The notes below the pieces were generated by a model. That model did not search any database. It worked only from the letters and a program-made list of their open reading frames with translations, and had not been told where the DNA came from. A stretch of 64,000 nucleotides of DNA from Mycobacterium sp. MS1601 (GTDB taxonomy: Bacteria > Actinomycetota > Actinomycetes > Mycobacteriales > Mycobacteriaceae). Positions within the stretch are counted from its first letter, which is position 1. Each line of letters begins with the position of its first letter. Positions 26,628 through 35,882 of the stretch are shown piece after piece. The position numbers were made by a program, and so were the translations under genes. The stretch is taken from assembly GCF_001984215.1 (NCBI RefSeq), contig NZ_CP019420.1:124001-188000 (forward strand), read 5' to 3'.

Positions 26628-27902
26628 CTACCAGCGGGGGCTGATCGCTTCGAATGCCGGGTCAACGCTCTGCATATAGCCCGTGTCATCCCTGTCACGG
26701 ATTCCACTCCGTAGGTATTGCTGGTGCAGGGCGTCCAGTGCGTCGGCGTCGATCTCGATCCCCAGACCCGGGGTGGTGGGCAACGCCACCGCGCCGTCCC
26801 GGATCTCCAGCACACCTGGTTTCACCACGTCGTTTACCTCCGCCTCGGCCTTCCATGGCCAGTGCGTGTCGCACGCGTAGGTGAGGTTGGGGGTGGCCCC
26901 GGCCAGGTGCACCATGGCGGCCAGCGAGATGCCCAGGTGGGAGTTGGAGTGCATCGACAGGCCCAACCCGAAGGTCTCACAGATGCTCGCCAGTTGTCGG
27001 GAGCGCTGCAGGCCGCCCCAGTAATGATGGTCGGAGAGCACCACTTTCACGGCGTCGGCGGCAACCGCGGGTTTCAGCTGATCAAAGGCCACCACACACA
27101 TGTTGGTGGCCAACGGCATCGGTGCCTGCTGGGCGACGTCGGCCATACCCTCGATGCCCGGGGTTGGGTCTTCGAGGTACTCCAGGATGCCGGCAAGGCC
27201 GGAGGCCACCTTGACCGAGGTCTGCGGTGTCCACGCGGCGTTGGGATCCAACCGCAACGGATGGTTGGGGAAGGCCTTGTGCAACGCCTCGATGGCGGCC
27301 ATCTCCTCCTCGGGCGGGAACACCCCGCCTTTGAGTTTGATTGCAGTGAAACCATATTCACCGACCATGCGCTGCGCCTGGGCGACGATGCCCGCCGGGT
27401 CCAGTGCCTCTCCCCAGGAGTCCGGTTCCCCGCCGGGATGCGCCGCCCATTTGTAGAACAGGTAGGCGCTGAACGGCACCGTCTCGCGCACCGCGCCACC
27501 CAGCAGATCGGACACCGGGCGCCCGCTGGCGTGGCCCTGCACGTCCAGGCAGGCCACCTCGAACGGGGACAGCACTTGATCCACGGCGCTGGCCGAGGTG
27601 ATCATTCCCGCGGTGCCGACGGCAGCGTCGTCGCCACGCAACCGTTCGGCAATGGCGGCGCGGATGGCGTTGAGTGCGAACACATCCAGACCCGTGATGG
27701 CCTCAGCGGCCGCCTCCAGCCGCGCCAGATGCCTGCTGTCGGCGTAGGTCTCCCCCAGCCCGACCAGACCCGAGTCCGTGTCGAGCTGGATGATGGCCCG
27801 CAGCGCGTAGGGTTGATGCACGCCGACGGTGTTGAGCAGCGGCGGGTCCTCGAACGCGACGGGGGTGATGCGAGCGCCGGTGATCCGGATGGCACCCGAC
27901 AT
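26628..27902 (-). CDS. Glucarate dehydratase-type enolase-superfamily enzyme (second copy)
   Basis: The 424-residue protein shows the same active-site plan as the first copy but only moderate similarity: VGLGETYADSRHL in the cap, KxK in AIKLKGGVFPPEEE, metal ligands in LRLDPNAAW, EYLEDPTPG and LATNMCVVA, then SDHHYWGG and the catalytic His in SMHSNSHLGISLA. It should dehydrate D-glucarate or a related aldarate. It overlaps the start-side neighbour kdgD by one base, which supports a shared pathway, because KdgD uses the dehydratase product. Confidence 0.9.
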   Translation of the reverse strand: MSGAIRITGARITPVAFEDPPLLNTVGVHQPYALRAIIQLDTDSGLVGLGETYADSRHLARLEAAAEAITGLDVFALNAIRAAIAERLRGDDAAVGTAGMITSASAVDQVLSPFEVACLDVQGHASGRPVSDLLGGAVRETVPFSAYLFYKWAAHPGGEPDSWGEALDPAGIVAQAQRMVGEYGFTAIKLKGGVFPPEEEMAAIEALHKAFPNHPLRLDPNAAWTPQTSVKVASGLAGILEYLEDPTPGIEGMADVAQQAPMPLATNMCVVAFDQLKPAVAADAVKVVLSDHHYWGGLQRSRQLASICETFGLGLSMHSNSHLGISLAAMVHLAGATPNLTYACDTHWPWKAEAEVNDVVKPGVLEIRDGAVALPTTPGLGIEIDADALDALHQQYLRSGIRDRDDTGYMQSVDPAFEAISPRW

Positions 27903-28846
27903 CAGCGCACCGCGGCGAGTTCGTTGGCGAGCACCGCCCGACCGGCCTTGATCATCTCGGCCAGTTCAGCGACGTCCTTGGGTGCGGCATCGACCAGCGG
28001 TGCACGCACCGGACCGGCTTCGATGCCCTCCAACGTGACTCCCGCCTTGATCAGCGAGACGGCGTAACCGGGCACGCTGTCGCGCAGCCGCACCAGCGGG
28101 TGGAAGAAGTCGCGCAGCAGGGCGGCGACCAGCGCTTCGTTGCCGCTTTCCAGCGCCTCGTAGAAGGCCAGTGCCAGTTCGGGCGCAAAAGCGAAAGTGG
28201 CCGAGGAGTACAGCGTCAGACCAATGGCGCGGTAGGCCTGCTGGGACACCTCGGCGGTGGGCAGTCCGTTGAAGAACTGGAACGGCTTGCCGGTGGCGGC
28301 GAGCGAGTCGGTGACGGCACGCACGATGCGGGCCACCCGGTCGATGTCGCCGGTGCCGTCCTTGAAACCCACGACATTGGAGATATGAGCCACCTCGACT
28401 GCTGAGGCCTCGGTGTATCGGGCGTTGGCGCGGTTGTAGACGATCACCGGCAGCGACGTGGCCCCGGCAACCTCTTTGGTGTAGGCCACCAGACCGGCCT
28501 GCGGCACCGACACCAGATACGGCGGCAGCAGCAGGATTCCGTCGGCACCGGCGGTTTCGGCGGCTGTGGCGAAGACCTTGGCCTGGGCCACGGAGCCACC
28601 GGCTCCGGCGTACACCGGGACGCGACCTGCCACCGCCTCAACCGCGGTGCGCACCACGGCGGCGTACTCGCCGACCTCCAGTGCGTGGAATTCGCCGGTA
28701 CCGCATGCGATGAAGACACCGCCGGGGCCGGCGTCGACACCCTTGGCGACGTGCGCGGCGAGCTTGTCGAGATCAACGTCACCGGCTGCGGTGAAGGGGG
28801 TGACGGGGAAGAACAGAACGCCGTCGAGTTGGGTGGCCGAGCGCAT
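27902..28846 (-). CDS. kdgD: 5-dehydro-4-deoxyglucarate dehydratase
   Basis: A 314-residue class I aldolase-fold enzyme (DHDPS/NAL superfamily). The carboxylate-binding motif is CGTGEFHAL, Tyr137 lies in PVIVYNRAN, and the Schiff-base Lys162 lies in VVGFKDGTGD. The GTGE and NRAN variants are typical of KdgD rather than dihydrodipicolinate synthase. The enzyme converts 5-dehydro-4-deoxy-D-glucarate to 2,5-dioxopentanoate with loss of water and CO2. Its product is the substrate of the next enzyme encoded 29 bases upstream (28876-30480). Confidence 0.93.
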   Translation of the reverse strand: MRSATQLDGVLFFPVTPFTAAGDVDLDKLAAHVAKGVDAGPGGVFIACGTGEFHALEVGEYAAVVRTAVEAVAGRVPVYAGAGGSVAQAKVFATAAETAGADGILLLPPYLVSVPQAGLVAYTKEVAGATSLPVIVYNRANARYTEASAVEVAHISNVVGFKDGTGDIDRVARIVRAVTDSLAATGKPFQFFNGLPTAEVSQQAYRAIGLTLYSSATFAFAPELALAFYEALESGNEALVAALLRDFFHPLVRLRDSVPGYAVSLIKAGVTLEGIEAGPVRAPLVDAAPKDVAELAEMIKAGRAVLANELAAVR

Positions 28847-28875
28847 GGTCAGGTCTCCTATGTGGTGTCGGGATG

Positions 28876-30480
28876 TCAGTCTTGGGTGAAGCGGCCGTCG
28901 ATGAGCCGCCAGAGGTTATCGGGGTTGCCGTCGGCAATGGCGCTGGGCAGCAACGCCTTCGGCACGTCCTGGTAGGCCACCGGCCGTAGGAATCGTTCGA
29001 TTGCCTTGGCGCCCACAGAGGTGGTGCGTGCGTCCGAGGTAGCCGGGAAGGGGCCGCCGTGCACCATCGCGTAGCCGACCTCGACTCCGGTCGGCCACCC
29101 GTTGAACAGGATCCGCCCGGCCTTGAGCTCGAGTACCGGCAGCAGCCGGGCTGCTTCAGCGACATCGGAGTCGTCGGTGTGCACTGTCGCGGTCAGTTGA
29201 CCTTCGAGTTTGCTTGCCACCGATGCCATTTCGTCGGAGTCGGCGCAGCGGATCACCAGGCTGGAGGCACCGAAGACTTCCGCCTGCAGCACCTCCGAAG
29301 CCAGGAAGCTGGCAGCGTCGGCGGAGAACAGCGCGGCTCGGCAGGCGGTCGGGCTGTCGCCGTCCCTTCCACGCGCCACCAGGTCGGCGGCGCCCTCGAG
29401 GTCGCGAACTCCCTCGGCGTAGCTCTTGGCGATGTTGGGAGTGAGCATCGGGGTGGGAGCCGCCTGCGCCAGAGCGTCGGTGGCCGAGGCGACGAAGGTG
29501 TCGAGGTCGGGACCGTCGACGGCAATGACCAGTCCGGGGTTGGTGCAGAACTGTCCTGACCCCATGGTCAACGAGCCGACGAACGCGGCACCGAGTTCGT
29601 CGGCTCGGGCGCTGAGGGCACCGGCAAGCAGGAACACCGGGTTGATGGAACTCATCTCGGCGTACACCGGGATGGGCTCGGGGCGAGCCGCGGCCGCGGC
29701 CACCAGAGCGGTTCCGCCGGAACGGGATCCGGTGAATCCGACGGCTTTGATGCGGGCGTCGGTCACCAGGGCGGTGCCGAGTTCTCGTCCCGAGCCGAAC
29801 AGCAGGGAGAACGTGCCTGCGGGCAGGCCCGCGTCGGCGACGGCTTTGGTGACGGCGCGGCCGACCAATTCGGAGGTTCCGGGGTGGGCGTCGTGCGCCT
29901 TGACGACAACCGGGCAGCCGGCGGCCAGCGCGGAGGCGGTGTCGCCGCCCGCCACCGAGAACGCCAAGGGGAAGTTGCTGGCGCCGAAGACCGCCACCGG
30001 ACCCAACGGCACGGTGCGCTGGCGGATGTCGGCGCGTGGTGCCGGCGTGCGGTCTGGCTGTGCGGGATCGATGCGCGCGCCGTTCCAGCTGCCCTCGCGC
30101 AGCACGGCGGCGAACAGTCGCAACTGCCCGCAGGTGCGGCCCACCTCGCCGGTGATCCTGGCCTGGGGCAGCCCGGTCTCGGCCGAGGCGCGGGGGATCA
30201 GCACCGCGGAGATGGCCTCGATGTTGGACGCGACGGACTCCAGGAACCGCGCGCGGGTCTCGGAGTCGGTGGCCCGGTACGGCCCGAAGGCCTCGGCGGC
30301 GGCGGCGCAGGCGGCCTCGACCTGGGTGTGGTCACCGTGGCGGTAGACCGGCTCGAGAGGCGTACCGGCCGCGGGGTCGAATCCCCGGACCTCGATACCG
30401 ATACCCGTGACCATCGTCCCTGCGACGATCATCTGGCCGGTCAGGGTGTCGTTGTCCGTCTCAGAAACAAAGGTAGTCAC
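28876..30480 (-). CDS. 2-oxoglutarate semialdehyde (2,5-dioxovalerate) dehydrogenase, NADP-type
   Basis: Aldehyde dehydrogenase of the KGSADH subgroup. Motifs are VFGASNFPLAFSVAGGDTAS, GFTGSRSGG, the catalytic Glu in VYAEMSSINPVFLL and the catalytic Cys in GSGQFCTNPGLV. This subgroup oxidises 2,5-dioxopentanoate to 2-oxoglutarate, completing the glucarate route into the TCA cycle. The start is uncertain: GTG 30480 gives VTTFVSETDND, the usual beginning; ATG 30507 is an alternative with AGGA directly before it. First gene of the aldehyde dehydrogenase-kdgD-dehydratase operon. About 534 residues. Confidence 0.92.
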   Translation of the reverse strand: MTTFVSETDNDTLTGQMIVAGTMVTGIGIEVRGFDPAAGTPLEPVYRHGDHTQVEAACAAAAEAFGPYRATDSETRARFLESVASNIEAISAVLIPRASAETGLPQARITGEVGRTCGQLRLFAAVLREGSWNGARIDPAQPDRTPAPRADIRQRTVPLGPVAVFGASNFPLAFSVAGGDTASALAAGCPVVVKAHDAHPGTSELVGRAVTKAVADAGLPAGTFSLLFGSGRELGTALVTDARIKAVGFTGSRSGGTALVAAAAARPEPIPVYAEMSSINPVFLLAGALSARADELGAAFVGSLTMGSGQFCTNPGLVIAVDGPDLDTFVASATDALAQAAPTPMLTPNIAKSYAEGVRDLEGAADLVARGRDGDSPTACRAALFSADAASFLASEVLQAEVFGASSLVIRCADSDEMASVASKLEGQLTATVHTDDSDVAEAARLLPVLELKAGRILFNGWPTGVEVGYAMVHGGPFPATSDARTTSVGAKAIERFLRPVAYQDVPKALLPSAIADGNPDNLWRLIDGRFTQD

Positions 30481-30560
30481 GTCGCCAACGCTAGGCTCGC
30501 CATCCATTCCTGTCCAAGACTCTTTTTGCCTCCAAAAATGCAGAAATCGCATCAATCCAG

Positions 30561-30574
30561 TATTTGATCAAATA
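30561..30574. promoter_or_regulatory. 14-base perfect palindrome TATTTGATCAAATA between divergent operons
   Basis: The palindrome lies about 80 bases from both the aldehyde dehydrogenase start (30480) and the acyl-CoA dehydrogenase start (30658). It is framed by two direct copies of GAAATCGC at 30543-30550 and 30578-30585. Its AT-rich dyad stands out from the GC-rich surroundings and looks like a shared operator; the regulator is not identified. Confidence 0.55.
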
Positions 30575-30657
30575 TCTGAAATCGCCGTATATTCGAGCGG
30601 GCGGTGCATCCACCAAGCGGTTGACCGGTACGCCCGTCAATGTCACGAAGGACAGCT

Positions 30658-31887
30658 ATGGATCTGGACTGGTCGGACTCGGAACTCGCCTTCCGCGACG
30701 AAGTGCGCACGTTCCTCGATGAGAAACTGACCCCGGAGCTTCGTCGGGCAGGACGCCTGATGACCAGTGTGTATGCCGATCACGAGGCCGCCATGGCGTG
30801 GCAGGCGATCCTGCACGAGCGCGGGTGGGCGGCTCCGGCATGGCCCGTCGAGTACGGCGGCTGCGACTGGTCGCTGAGCCAGCACTACCTCTTCAGCCGA
30901 GAATCCACCCTGGCCGGTGCTCCCACTCTGTCGCCGATGGGCATCCGGATGGTGGCCCACGCCATCATCCGATTCGGCACTCCGGAGCAAAAGGACTTCT
31001 TCCTGCCCCGCATCCTCACCGGTGAGGTGTTCTTCTGCCAGGGCTACTCCGAACCCGAGTCCGGGTCCGATCTGGCGTCGCTGCAGATGGTCGCCGTCTC
31101 CGACGGTGACGATCTCGTGTGCACCGGCTCCAAGATCTGGACCACCCACGCGAGCGAGGCCAACTGGATGTTCGCCCTGGTGCGCACCTCTCGCTTGGAG
31201 CGCAAGCAGCAGGGCATCACCTTCGTTCTGATCGACATGAGCACCCCGGGCATCGAGATCCATCCGCTGGTGATGACATCAGGCGAAGAAGTGCAGAACC
31301 AGGTGTTCTTCTCTGGTGTGCGGGTGCCGAAATCCAATGTGCTCGGGCACATCGACGACGGCTGGACCGTGGCCAAGTACCTGCTGGAGTTCGAGCGGGG
31401 CGGGGGCGCCACCGCGCCGTGGCTGCAGGTGATGGGCGAGCAGATCGCCACCGCCGCCGAGCAACCCGGGCCGACGGGTGGACGGCTGATCGACGACGCC
31501 GCGTTCTCCCTCAAACTCGCCGACGCCCGGATCCGCACCGAAGTACTCGAGATCCTGGAGTTCCGCACCCTGACCACCGTCGCCGAAGGCAAGAATCCGG
31601 GTCCGGCATCATCGATGCTCAAGGTGTTGTCCACCGAACTCAGCCAGACGCTCACCGAACTCGCGCTGGAGGCCGCCGGTCCCCGTGGCCGCGTGTATCA
31701 ACCGCACGCCACCGCTCCGGGTGGGCCGGTGGCGGGTTACCAGGCCCCCACCGACGGCTACGTCTCGGGCGAACCGTGGCAGGCCGTTGCCGCACTGAAG
31801 TACTTCAACGATCGCGCCGGCTCGATCTACGCCGGCAGCAACGAAATTCAACGCAATATCCTGGCGAAAGCGGCATTGGGGCTGTAG
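30658..31887 (+). CDS. Acyl-CoA dehydrogenase, subunit A of a paired enzyme
   Basis: ATG 30658 is preceded by AAGGA. The 409-residue protein has the FAD-contact block FFCQGYSEPESGSDLASLQ, the GSKIWTTHA strand and the C-terminal SIYAGSNEIQRNILAKA. It is followed with no gap by a second, divergent acyl-CoA dehydrogenase. Such pairs in mycobacteria (for example FadE26/27 and FadE28/29) form alpha2-beta2 enzymes that act on bulky steroid-side-chain CoA thioesters. The substrate here is unknown; the P450 3 kb downstream hints at branched-lipid or sterol metabolism. Confidence 0.9.
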   Translation: MDLDWSDSELAFRDEVRTFLDEKLTPELRRAGRLMTSVYADHEAAMAWQAILHERGWAAPAWPVEYGGCDWSLSQHYLFSRESTLAGAPTLSPMGIRMVAHAIIRFGTPEQKDFFLPRILTGEVFFCQGYSEPESGSDLASLQMVAVSDGDDLVCTGSKIWTTHASEANWMFALVRTSRLERKQQGITFVLIDMSTPGIEIHPLVMTSGEEVQNQVFFSGVRVPKSNVLGHIDDGWTVAKYLLEFERGGGATAPWLQVMGEQIATAAEQPGPTGGRLIDDAAFSLKLADARIRTEVLEILEFRTLTTVAEGKNPGPASSMLKVLSTELSQTLTELALEAAGPRGRVYQPHATAPGGPVAGYQAPTDGYVSGEPWQAVAALKYFNDRAGSIYAGSNEIQRNILAKAALGL

Positions 31888-33009
31888 ATGGACTTCAAGC
31901 TCACCAACGAACAAGTGCTGCTGCGCAACGGGCTGACCAAGTTCCTGGCCACCCGCTACGACCTGGAGAAGAGCCGCGCCGCGGCCAAGAGCGGACCCGG
32001 CTGGCAACCGGAGATCTGGCGCGGGTTCGCCGAGGAGCTGGGCGTCCTGGCCGCCACGTTGCCCGAGGACGCGGGCGGTCTGGGTGGTGGACCGGTGGAG
32101 ACGATGGTGATCGCTGAAGCACTGGGCCATGCACTGGTGGTGGAGCCGTACGTGGACACGGTGGTGGTGGCGGGCGGGCTGCTGCAGCGTGCCGGCGGCG
32201 CACGCGCCAAGGCCGTCCTGGCGGCCATTGCCAAGGGCACTGCCGTGGTGGCGCTGGCGGTCACCGAAGCAGACACCGGCGACGATCTCGCCACCACAGC
32301 CACCACCGCCGACCGCAACGGCGACAACTGGGTGGTCAACGGCGCCAAGGTGGTGGTGCTCAACGCTCCCCTGGCCACCCACCTGCTGATCGCCGCACGG
32401 ACCGACGTCGGAGTGTCCTTGCTGTTGACCGACTTCGACGCGGCCGATCCTCCGGCCGGGGTGACGGTGCACCCGTACCGAACCATCGACGACCGACGCG
32501 CGGCCGACCTCACGTTCGACGGCCTGAGACTATCTGCGGACGCCATGCTCGGGGAAGCAGAGGCGTCGCTACTGCGCGCCCGTGACGAAGGCGCGGCCGC
32601 CGTGGTGTCCGAAGCCGTGGGCGGAATGCGCAAAGTGCTGGCCGACACGGTCGAATACAGCAAGCAGCGTCAGCAGTTCGGCCAGCCGATCGGAAGTTTC
32701 CAGGTGCTGCAGCACCGCATGGTGGACATGTACATGGAACTCGAACAGGCGGTGGCCGCCGCGTATCTGGCGGTGCTCAATCTCGGCGCCGAACCCGCCG
32801 CCCGCGCCCGCGCGGTATCGGCCGCCAAGGTCACCGCAGGCCGGGCGGCCAGATTCATCGGGCAAAACGCCGTGCAGTTGCACGGTGGCATGGGTATGAC
32901 AGAGGAGCTCGCCGTCGGCCACTACTTCAAGCGACTGACCGCCATACAGTACGAATTCGGGACTACTTCAGCTCATCTGAGTAGGTATGCCGAGTTGACG
33001 AAGCCCTGA
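31888..33009 (+). CDS. Acyl-CoA dehydrogenase, subunit B of a paired enzyme
   Basis: The 373-residue protein starts directly after the stop of the first subunit. It has the N-terminal helical domain, a central beta domain lacking the usual SEPxxGSD motif (there it reads LAVTEADTGDDL), the RQQFGQPIGSFQVLQHRMVDM helix, and the QLHGGMGMTEELAVGHYFKRL C-terminal block. Divergence of one subunit's FAD site is a known feature of heterotetrameric acyl-CoA dehydrogenases, where each subunit pair binds one FAD. Co-translation with subunit A is likely. Confidence 0.9.
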   Translation: MDFKLTNEQVLLRNGLTKFLATRYDLEKSRAAAKSGPGWQPEIWRGFAEELGVLAATLPEDAGGLGGGPVETMVIAEALGHALVVEPYVDTVVVAGGLLQRAGGARAKAVLAAIAKGTAVVALAVTEADTGDDLATTATTADRNGDNWVVNGAKVVVLNAPLATHLLIAARTDVGVSLLLTDFDAADPPAGVTVHPYRTIDDRRAADLTFDGLRLSADAMLGEAEASLLRARDEGAAAVVSEAVGGMRKVLADTVEYSKQRQQFGQPIGSFQVLQHRMVDMYMELEQAVAAAYLAVLNLGAEPAARARAVSAAKVTAGRAARFIGQNAVQLHGGMGMTEELAVGHYFKRLTAIQYEFGTTSAHLSRYAELTKP

Positions 33010-33122
33010 CTGCGGCCAGCCGAACAGGTGAAGATCCCGGGCCCCATTTGTTCACCTGCCACTGATCCCATAGATTGCTGGCGCACTCGTCGAACGCATC
33101 ACCGGCTCGAAGGGAAATGCCC

Positions 33123-34499
33123 ATGGGCGCAACGAAGTCGAGCACTCCGAAGTTGGAGCAGGTCCTCGTAGCGGAGAGCATCAAGGATCTGACGCACTGG
33201 TTGGAGACGGTAGAGGATCCCACCGAACGTGCCCACCAGCTCGCAGAGCTGTCCAAGTCACAGATGCGGGTGCTCGGTGACCTACTGGACGCCGACACCG
33301 GAATAGAACTCTACGAGAGCGTCGATGACCACCTGGCCGCCCAGGTGCTGCGGCAGCTGCCCGCCACCCGAGTGGCGGCCTTCCTGGACCTGCTGGACTC
33401 CGACCATGCGGGAAACGTGATGCGCGAGGTGGACGAATCCACCCGCGAAAAGTGGCTCACTGCGCTGCCCGCGCCGCGCGCCGCGGTGCTGCGCGAACTG
33501 CTGTCCTGGCCCAAGGACAGTGTTGCAGCGCACATGGTCCCCGAGGCCCTCACCGTCCGGCCGGACATGACAGCACCCGAGGCAGTGGACGCCATCCGAG
33601 GCCACGCGGCGCAGATGCGCAGCGATTCGCGCAGCGGCGCCTACATCTACGTCACCGACGACGACAACCACCTGTTGGGTGTTGTCCCGTTCCGGAATCT
33701 GGTGCTGGCTGCCCCCGATCAAACCGTCGATGACCTGATGGAGACCGACGTCATCACACTGTCGCCGCTGACCGACCAGGAGGACGCGGCGCAACTGTTG
33801 ATCGACCACCGACTGGTGGCACTACCCGTCGTTGATGCCGACAACCGCCTGCTCGGTCTGCTCACCGAGGACGACGCCGCCGACATCGCCGAGGAGGAGG
33901 CCACCGAAGACGCCGAAAAGCAGGGTGGCTCAGCCCCCTTGGAGGTGCCCTACCTGCGAGCCTCGCCGTGGCACCTGTGGAAGAAACGCATCGTGTGGTT
34001 GCTGGTGCTGTTCGCCGCGGAGGCCTACACAGGCACGGTGTTACGCGCTTTCGAGGACGAGCTCGAAGCGGTGGTGGCCCTGGCGTTCTTCATCCCGCTG
34101 CTGATCGGCACCGGCGGCAACACCGGCACCCAGATCACCACCACGCTGGTGCGCGCCATGGCCACCGGGCAGGTGCGTTTTCGGGACGTCCCGGCCATCC
34201 TCGTCAAGGAACTGTCCACCGGCATGCTGATTGCGCTGGCCATGGCAGCCGCCGCGATGATCCGCGCCTGGACACTGGGCGTGGGGCCGGAAGTCACTCT
34301 GACCGTGTCGCTGTCGGTGGCGGCCATTGTGCTGTGGGCGTCGTTCGCCGCCTCGATTCTGCCGCCACTGCTGAAGAAGTGCCGCGTGGACCCTGCCGTG
34401 GTGTCAGCACCGATGATCGCCACCATCGTCGACGGCACCGGGCTACTGATCTACTTCATGATCGCGAAGTTGACGCTCTCCGAGCTGGCCGGGTTGTGA
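33123..34499 (+). CDS. mgtE: Magnesium transporter MgtE
   Basis: Domain order is as in MgtE: an N-terminal helical superhelix domain (residues about 20-130), two CBS domains (about 135-260) including IYVTDDDNHLLGVVPFRNL and VVDADNRLLGLLTEDD, a plug helix, then five membrane helices. The pore signature FIPLLIGTGGNTGTQ is present. The protein imports Mg2+ and closes when cytosolic Mg2+ binds the N/CBS domains. I choose ATG 33123, seven bases after GAAGGGA; ATG 33117 is a close alternative. 458 residues, normal. Confidence 0.94.
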   Translation: MGATKSSTPKLEQVLVAESIKDLTHWLETVEDPTERAHQLAELSKSQMRVLGDLLDADTGIELYESVDDHLAAQVLRQLPATRVAAFLDLLDSDHAGNVMREVDESTREKWLTALPAPRAAVLRELLSWPKDSVAAHMVPEALTVRPDMTAPEAVDAIRGHAAQMRSDSRSGAYIYVTDDDNHLLGVVPFRNLVLAAPDQTVDDLMETDVITLSPLTDQEDAAQLLIDHRLVALPVVDADNRLLGLLTEDDAADIAEEEATEDAEKQGGSAPLEVPYLRASPWHLWKKRIVWLLVLFAAEAYTGTVLRAFEDELEAVVALAFFIPLLIGTGGNTGTQITTTLVRAMATGQVRFRDVPAILVKELSTGMLIALAMAAAAMIRAWTLGVGPEVTLTVSLSVAAIVLWASFAASILPPLLKKCRVDPAVVSAPMIATIVDGTGLLIYFMIAKLTLSELAGL

Positions 34500-34515
34500 G
34501 TCGGCGGAGAACCCG

Positions 34516-34578
34516 TTGCTGGACAGGCCGTGACCACCAGATAACCAAGTGACACAAGAGTTTCCAGCCTGTCAGCAA
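34516..34578. terminator. Long inverted repeat between convergent mgtE and P450 genes
   Basis: TTGCTGGACAGGC (34516-34528) pairs with GCCTGTCAGCAA (34567-34578) apart from one bulged G, with a 38-base loop. It sits between the mgtE stop and the P450 stop and includes the last bases of the P450 gene. No T-run follows, so it would be a stem-type terminator or stabilising 3' end for either strand. Confidence 0.35.
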
Positions 34579-35813
34579 TAAGCGACCTGTAGGTCCTTGA
34601 TGCCGTTGATCCAGCCGGAGCGCAACCGCTGCGGTTCGCCGAGAACCTCGATATCAGGCAACAGATCAGCGATCGCCTCGAACATCAACCTGATCTCGGT
34701 GCGTGCCAGGTTGGCGCCGATACAGTAGTGAATCCCGTTACCGCCGAATCCCAGGTGCGGATTCGGGCTGCGGGTGATGTCGAACTCGAACGGTCGATCG
34801 AAGACATCTTCGTCGAAGTTGGCGGAGCTGTAGAACAATCCGACCCGCTGCCCGGCGCGGACGGCGACCTCACCCACCTGAGTATCGGCCAGTGCGGTGC
34901 GCTGGAAGCAGTGCACCGGCGTCGCCCAACGCACGATCTCGTCCACCGCGGTCAGCGGTCGTTCACGCTTGAAAAGCTCCCACTGCTGCGGGTGGTGGGC
35001 GAATGCCAGCATGCCGTGGGTCATCGCATTGCGGGTGGTCTCGTTGCCTGCCACCGCGAGCAAGATCACGAAGAACGCGAACTCGACATCGCCGAGGGAG
35101 TCGCCGTCGACGTCGGCTTCGATGAGCCGGGTGACGATATCGTCGGCCGGGTTGCGCCGGCGCTCCTCGGCCATGGCGTACGCGTAGCCCATCAGCTCGG
35201 CATTGGCCACCGCGGGATCGACGTCGTTGAAGTCGGGGTCATCGGTGTTCATGATCGAGTTGGTCCAGTCGAAGAGCTTGCGCCGGTCGGCATCGGGGAC
35301 ACCGATCAGATCGGCGATCGCCGCCAGCGGCAGCCCCATCGCGATGTCGTCGACGAAGTTGCCCGCCTTTTTCTCTGCCGCCGCGGTGACGATGTCCCGG
35401 GCGGTGCGCTCGAGTCCCTGTTCCAGTGCGGCCACGGCACGCGGGGTGAACAGCCTGGACACCAGCTTCCGCAGCCGGGTGTGCGCGGGTGGGTCGTGAT
35501 TGATCAGCAGCGCCTTGGTGAGGTCGAGTTGATCAGCGGTCACACCGTCGGGCAGGCGCATGACGGCACCCTTGACGTTGGTGGACCACACCTCGCCGTC
35601 TCGGGAGATCTGTTTGATGTCTTCGTGTTTGGTGATCACCCAGTAGCCGCCGTCATCGAAGACGGAGGCCCCCGGAGGTTGGTGGTTCCACCACACCGGC
35701 GACGTGCGGCGCAACTCGGCGAACTGGTCTACCGGCATGCCGCTCTCCAACACCGCCGGGGAGGTGAAATCGAAGTTCGCGCCGAAACGGGAGAAGTCAT
35801 CGGTGACCGTCAT
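34572..35813 (-). CDS. Cytochrome P450 (CYP124/CYP125-like)
   Basis: 413 residues from ATG 35813, behind AAAGGAA. The I-helix reads AVAGNETTRNAMTHG, ExxR is EIVR in AVDEIVRWATPVHCFQR, and the haem loop is HLGFGGNGIHYCIGANLAR with the cysteine thiolate. The ending RLRSGWINGIKDLQVAY is shared with the mycobacterial CYP124/125/142 group, which hydroxylates terminal carbons of methyl-branched lipids and cholesterol. It needs ferredoxin partners not seen in the window. The divergent TetR gene 69 bases away probably regulates it. Confidence 0.9.
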   Translation of the reverse strand: MTVTDDFSRFGANFDFTSPAVLESGMPVDQFAELRRTSPVWWNHQPPGASVFDDGGYWVITKHEDIKQISRDGEVWSTNVKGAVMRLPDGVTADQLDLTKALLINHDPPAHTRLRKLVSRLFTPRAVAALEQGLERTARDIVTAAAEKKAGNFVDDIAMGLPLAAIADLIGVPDADRRKLFDWTNSIMNTDDPDFNDVDPAVANAELMGYAYAMAEERRRNPADDIVTRLIEADVDGDSLGDVEFAFFVILLAVAGNETTRNAMTHGMLAFAHHPQQWELFKRERPLTAVDEIVRWATPVHCFQRTALADTQVGEVAVRAGQRVGLFYSSANFDEDVFDRPFEFDITRSPNPHLGFGGNGIHYCIGANLARTEIRLMFEAIADLLPDIEVLGEPQRLRSGWINGIKDLQVAYC

Positions 35814-35882
35814 CGCGTTCCTTTCCATAGGACCGCTCAGATTTTCTGGACAGGTGTATGAAATATTCCTAGCAGTTACTCT

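Noticed and set aside
33010..33122. Possible Mg2+-sensing M-box riboswitch before mgtE
   Set aside because: Only 113 bases are available, too short for the M-box, and no conserved core is visible.
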